DNA of 36,785 nt from Armatimonadota bacterium (GTDB taxonomy: Bacteria; Armatimonadota; Hebobacteria; GCA-020354555; CP070648), in the NCBI GenBank assembly GCA_035527535.1, contig DATLAK010000191.1:1-36785 (forward strand), given 5' to 3'. A model generated the notes under the pieces. It saw only the letters and a program-made list of their open reading frames with translations. It was not told the origin of the DNA and did not search any database. Position numbers and translations under genes: made by a program. Shown here one piece after another: positions 32,080 through 36,785 of this stretch (position 1 is its first letter; every line of letters starts with the position of its first letter).

Positions 32080-32748
32080 ATGAGGGCGCGCGATCAAGCG
32101 GTGTCGAGAAAACGGTTGCCGGGCACATACGGGCTCTACGTCGTCACCGAGCGATGGCAGGGCCGCGGCCACGCCGATGTCGCGCGCGCCGCGCTTGCGG
32201 GCGGCGCGCGGGCGATCCAGTTCCGCGACAAAGAGATGTCGGTGCGGGAACTGCTGGCGACCGCCGCGGAACTGCGCGCGGTGTGCACGGCGGCGGGCGC
32301 GCTGTTGATCGTCAATGACCGCCTCGACGTGGCGCTGGCGGCGCAGGCCGACGGCGTGCACCTGGGACCGGAGGACCTGCCCGTCGCCGCCGCCCGGCGC
32401 GCAGCGAAGGGCAGCGAGCGGCGGTTCATCATCGGCGCGTCGGCGTCAACCGTGGATGAGGCGCGACAGGCGGTGGCGGAGGGCGCGGACTACCTCGGCG
32501 TGGGCGCCATGTTCGCCACCGAGACCAAGCCCGACGCCGGACTTCCGGTGGGCCCGCAGCGGCTGGCGGAGATGCGCCGGGCGGTCGCGCTGCCCATCAT
32601 CGGCATCGGCGGCATCACCGCCGCCAACGTCGCCGCGGTCATGCGCGCCGGGGCCGCCGGCGCCGCCGTGATCACGGCCATCAGCCGCGCCGATGACATG
32701 GAGGCGGCGGCGCGCCAGTTGGTACGCGCCATCGAGCAGAGCACATAG
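32080..32748 (+). CDS. thiE: Thiamine-phosphate synthase
   Basis: 222 residues. Motifs of the ThiE TIM barrel: GLYVVTERW, IQFRDKEMS, LIVNDRLDVALAAQADGVHLGPEDLP, IIGASAST, YLGVGAMFATETKPDA and PIIGIGGITAAN. ThiE joins HMP-pyrophosphate and thiazole phosphate. ATG at 32080 has no clear ribosome binding site; GTG at 32101 is possible. thiC follows 11 nt after the stop, so they form an operon. The VHLGPEDL and GVGA/T segments, and the ND of VNDR, are intact. Confidence 0.93.
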   Translation: MRARDQAVSRKRLPGTYGLYVVTERWQGRGHADVARAALAGGARAIQFRDKEMSVRELLATAAELRAVCTAAGALLIVNDRLDVALAAQADGVHLGPEDLPVAAARRAAKGSERRFIIGASASTVDEARQAVAEGADYLGVGAMFATETKPDAGLPVGPQRLAEMRRAVALPIIGIGGITAANVAAVMRAGAAGAAVITAISRADDMEAAARQLVRAIEQST

Positions 32749-32759
32749 GTGACCGCAGA

Positions 32760-34040
32760 ATGATGACCCAGGTTGAAGCCGCGCGCGCGGGCCAGGTCAC
32801 GCGCGAAGTCGCGGAGGTCGCCCGCCAGGAAGGGCTGGAACCGGAAACCATCGCCGCCGGCATCGCCGCCGGCACCATCGTCGTACCCGCCAACCCCGCC
32901 CACCGCGCGCTCGACCCGCGCGGCATCGGCGCCGGTTTGCGCATCAAGGTCAACGCCAACCTCGGCACCTCCTCGGGCCAGCCCGCGCTGGAGCTGGAGA
33001 TGCAGAAGCTGCAAGCGGCGATGGACGCCGGCGCCGACACGGTGATGGACCTCAGCACCGGCGGCGACCCCGACGCGGTGCGCCGCGCCATGCTCGACCA
33101 GTGCCCGCTGCCGCTGGGCACGGTACCCGTGTACCAGGCGGCGATCGCGGCCATCAGCAGCGGCGGCAGCATCCGCGCCATGAACCCCGATGACCTCTTC
33201 GCCGTCATCGAGCGCCACGCCGCCGACGGCGTGGACTTCTTGACCCTGCACTGCGGCGTCACCCGCGCCATCGTCTCCTACATCGAGCAGTCGGGGCGTC
33301 TCACCGGCATCGTCAGCCGCGGCGGGGCCTTCCTCGCCTGCTGGATCAAGGCCAGCGACCGCGAGAACCCGCTCTACGAACAGTTCGACCGCGTGCTCGA
33401 CATCGCGCGCCGCCACGATGTGACCTTGAGCCTGGGCGACGGCCTGCGCCCGGGGTGCCTGGCCGACGCCACCGACCGCGCCCAGGTGGAGGAGCTGGTG
33501 GTGCTGGCGGAGCTGGTCGAACGCGCGCGCGCGGCCGGGGTGCAGGCGATGGTGGAGGGGCCGGGGCACGTGCCCCTGGACCAGGTGGCGGCCAACGTCA
33601 TCCTGCAAAAGCAAGTGTGCAAGGGCGCGCCATTCTACGTGCTCGGCCCGCTGGTGACCGATGTCGCTCCGGGCTATGACCACATCACCTCGGCCATCGG
33701 CGGCGCGTTGGCGGGCATGGCCGGGGCCGACTTCCTGTGCTATGTCACGCCCTCGGAGCACCTGGCGCTGCCCGGCCCCCAGGAGGTGCGCGACGGCGTC
33801 ATCGCCGCCCGCATCGCCGCCCATGCCGCCGACGTCGTCCGCCTGGGCGCCCGCGCCCGCGCCTGGGATGACGCGATGGCGCGCGCCCGCCGCGCCCTCG
33901 ATTGGCCGCGTCAGTTCGAGCTGGCGATTGACCCCGCGCGCGCCCGCGAGCTGCATGGGCGCACGGGCGACGTGCCCGCCGGCACCTGCACTATGTGCGG
34001 CGATTACTGCGTCTTCAAGCTGCTCACGGGTGTGACCTGA
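32760..34040 (+). CDS. thiC: Phosphomethylpyrimidine synthase ThiC (short form)
   Basis: 426 residues. ThiC converts aminoimidazole ribotide to HMP phosphate by radical SAM chemistry. Visible motifs: KVNANLGTSS, MDLSTGGDPDAVRR, MVEGPGHVPLDQ, FYVLGPLVTDVAPGYDHI, LCYVTPSEHL. The C-terminal cluster motif is CTMCGDYC (C410, C413, C417), a CX2CX3C spacing instead of the CX2CX4C of E. coli-type ThiC, as in short ThiC forms. The length (about 200 residues shorter than E. coli ThiC) fits the form without the N-terminal domain. ATG at 32760 has AGGTGA 7 nt upstream. It is the second gene of thiE-thiC. Confidence 0.93.
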   Translation: MMTQVEAARAGQVTREVAEVARQEGLEPETIAAGIAAGTIVVPANPAHRALDPRGIGAGLRIKVNANLGTSSGQPALELEMQKLQAAMDAGADTVMDLSTGGDPDAVRRAMLDQCPLPLGTVPVYQAAIAAISSGGSIRAMNPDDLFAVIERHAADGVDFLTLHCGVTRAIVSYIEQSGRLTGIVSRGGAFLACWIKASDRENPLYEQFDRVLDIARRHDVTLSLGDGLRPGCLADATDRAQVEELVVLAELVERARAAGVQAMVEGPGHVPLDQVAANVILQKQVCKGAPFYVLGPLVTDVAPGYDHITSAIGGALAGMAGADFLCYVTPSEHLALPGPQEVRDGVIAARIAAHAADVVRLGARARAWDDAMARARRALDWPRQFELAIDPARARELHGRTGDVPAGTCTMCGDYCVFKLLTGVT

Positions 34041-34151
34041 TCCGCGCCGTGCGTTCGTCACCCGCGGCGCTGCGCCCGTCAGCGCGAAACCGCCTGCCGG
34101 GCGCGAGTGAGCCAAAACGTCGTCAACTCTGTCGGACTTCGAGCTTGAGCC

Positions 34152-35164
34152 ATGCTACGAGTATGCGTGATCGGTCTGGACCCTGCCGGCAATCTGCACG
34201 CCGACGCCTATCGGCGGGATAAGCGGGCACAGTTGGTGGGGGTGTGCGACAGCAACCCGCAGCGCCTGCGCGCGGCGGCGTCGCGCCTGGGGGCGGAGGC
34301 ATTCGGCGACGCGGGGGAGATGCTCGACGCCCTGCGCCCCGACCTGGTGAGCGTCTGCGCGGGTGATGATTCGGCGGCAGTGGCATTGCAGGCGCTGGAA
34401 CGCGAGTGCCACGTTCTGTGCGAGGCGCCGCCAGCGCCCGGCGCCGGCCAGACCCGCGAGCTGGTGACCGCGGCGACGGTGCGCGGGCGGCACCTGGCGG
34501 TCAACTTCAACCTGCGCTTCACCCCGGCGGCGCTCAGGGCCAAGCGCTGGCTCGCCGAGGGCCGGCTGGGAACGCCCCTGTTCGCCAACCTCGCCCTGTG
34601 GTGCGCGCCGGAGCAGGGGCTGTGCGGCGAGCGCACTTTGTGGCAGCTCGCCCACCATGGCCTCGATCTCACCCGCTGGCTGTGCGGGGATATCACGCGC
34701 CTGCACTGCTTCGCCGCCCGCGCGCCCGGGCGCGCCGAGTGGTCATCCGCGCAAGTCAACCTCGAACTCGCGGCCGGCGTCGTCGGTCACCTGACCGTCA
34801 GCCGCGACATGGCGGCGCACCATCCGCTGGCGTGCTGCGAGGTCGCCGGCACCACCGCGCGCCTGGTGATCGAGAACATCTACGAGGAAGCCACGCTCTT
34901 CCCGCACGCCGACGAAGAGAAGACCACCTACACCAACTCCATCTTCGGCGGGCTGGGGGGCTACGACGATACGTACCACTGCCGCATCAGCCGCCTGCTG
35001 GAGCAGCTCGCGGGCGGTGCTCCCGCCGGCATCGAGGGCTCGGGGCACGATGCGCTCGCCGCGCAGCTGGCGGTGGAGGCTGGGCTCAAGTCGCTGGAGA
35101 CGGGGGCAGTGGTGGAGGTGAGCGCCCCCGGCCCAACAACCGCCGGCGCCACGGGTGAACGGTG

Positions 35165-35165
<1 letters not shown>
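34152..35165 (+). CDS. Gfo/Idh/MocA-like protein with degenerate active site
   Basis: 337 residues. It follows the family layout, and its C-terminal domain (LAHHGLDLTRWLCGD, His169/Asp172) is normal. Two key sites are altered: the dinucleotide glycine motif reads GLDPAGNLH instead of GxGxxG, and the catalytic EKP is EAP (Glu91-Ala92-Pro93). The neighbour gene, which overlaps by one base (TGATG), has GMGPIGNRH and EKP intact, and the two proteins align along their whole length (ALEREC/ALERGC, VLCE, FTPAALRAKRWLAEGRLG/FTPAAVTAKRWIAEGRVG). A non-catalytic partner of a heteromer is the likely role; loss of function is the alternative. Confidence 0.85.
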
Positions 35166-36172
<1,007 letters not shown>

Positions 36173-36200
36173 ACGCGGCACTGATCAGGGCCCGGAGTCA

Positions 36201-36231
36201 GGCGGCGGCCCCACACTGTGGGGCCGCCGCC
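36201..36231. terminator. Strong hairpin downstream of the tandem oxidoreductases
   Basis: GGCGGCGGCCCCAC (36201-36214) pairs with GTGGGGCCGCCGCC (36218-36231) through a 3-nt loop, a perfect 14-bp stem. It lies 29 bp after the stop of the oxidoreductase. No T-run follows directly; TTTT appears only later. It may end transcription or mark the boundary of the transposase remnant. Confidence 0.5.
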
Positions 36232-36785
36232 CAAGGGCAATCCCCACTTTTCGCTCCCACCCGCGCGTGAGGGATGAACAGGTAGATCCTTACCCCTTAG
36301 GCGTTGAATCTCCTTTGGCAGCAGGATGTGGGAATGGTCTTCAAGAAAGACGCTGCGCCACAGGGTGATGCGCGGGTCGACCTGGGGCGCCTCCTGCTGC
36401 AGTATCTCCAGCGGCGAGCGGTTGCCTTTGTAGCCGTTGCGGCGCGCGACGTTGAAGTAGAGCCAATAGCTGCGGGCCTTATCGAGGAAGTGAACGCGAC
36501 CGGCGAAGTCCTCGCGATCGTAGAACTCGTCCTCGCACAGCCGGTGCGCGGTTTCGACATCGCTTTGGTAGGTGTGAGCTGAGGGCGGGATGAAGTTGTG
36601 GGTCACCAGGCGCGCCTCCACGGTGGGCTTGAAGCCGTGGGGCACGCCGTGGCGGCCCTGGCCGCCGGCGTATTCGGGGCCGTTGTCGGTCTGGAAGCCG
36701 ACCTCGTCGAGCGCGACGCCGCAGGCGACGAGGTGGGCCATGACGCGCTCGGCGAAGACGCAGGCCAGAGCGGCGCTGCGCTCCT

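Noticed and set aside
32490-34115. 541-codon antisense frame over thiC
   Set aside because: Shadow of an unmistakable ThiC.

Overview
The window is about 36.8 kb of high-GC bacterial DNA with dense genes on both strands. GTG and TTG starts are frequent, Shine-Dalgarno sites are GGAGG-like, and the intergenic gaps are full of hairpin repeats. There are no rRNA or tRNA genes to place it. A T-box leader, separate secD and secF, archease, a fucose-isomerase-like protein and five Gfo/Idh/MocA-type or FGGY sugar genes would suit an uncultured Armatimonadota-like or related candidate-phylum bacterium. That placement is inference.

Layout. Bases 1-9350 read leftward: a DnaJ-domain protein cut by the left edge, a PHP/DUF3604-type metal-dependent protein, an M20 (PepT-like) peptidase, then pheT and pheS. 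pheT and pheS are separated by about 870 bp holding a GIY-YIG nuclease gene bracketed by palindromic repeats. pheS is preceded by a T-box leader with a TTC (Phe) specifier. Two uncharacterised membrane proteins follow. Bases 9850-12930 read rightward: a membrane-anchored protein in a lower-GC patch, an orphan PilB/GspE ATPase and an RsmC-like methyltransferase. Bases 12930-14180 are accessory: repeats, a toxin-antitoxin pair with a frameshifted toxin, and a second, partial copy of the methyltransferase 3' end.

Bases 14180-23780 hold a fucose-isomerase-like protein (+), then leftward archease, recJ, a CDF metal transporter, secF and secD, and finally a PerM/AI-2E-family permease (+). secD has a perfect-consensus promoter followed at once by a terminator-like hairpin. 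Bases 23800-36200 are mostly carbohydrate genes: an oxidoreductase and FGGY kinase (-) diverging from a DapA-family lyase and a second oxidoreductase (+), a response regulator, an amidohydrolase, thiE-thiC, and two tandem oxidoreductases, the first of which has lost its glycine motif and catalytic lysine. A DDE transposase fragment runs off the right edge.

How the genes work together. The oxidoreductases, kinase, lyase, isomerase-like protein and amidohydrolase look like parts of a sugar or sugar-acid catabolic set. thiE and thiC serve thiamine synthesis, secD and secF protein export, and pheS and pheT phenylalanyl-tRNA charging under T-box control. The most notable points are the covarying hairpin repeats, the nuclease nested in repeats inside pheST, the tRNA-binding-domain-less PheT, the secD leader hairpin and the degenerate-plus-intact oxidoreductase pair.
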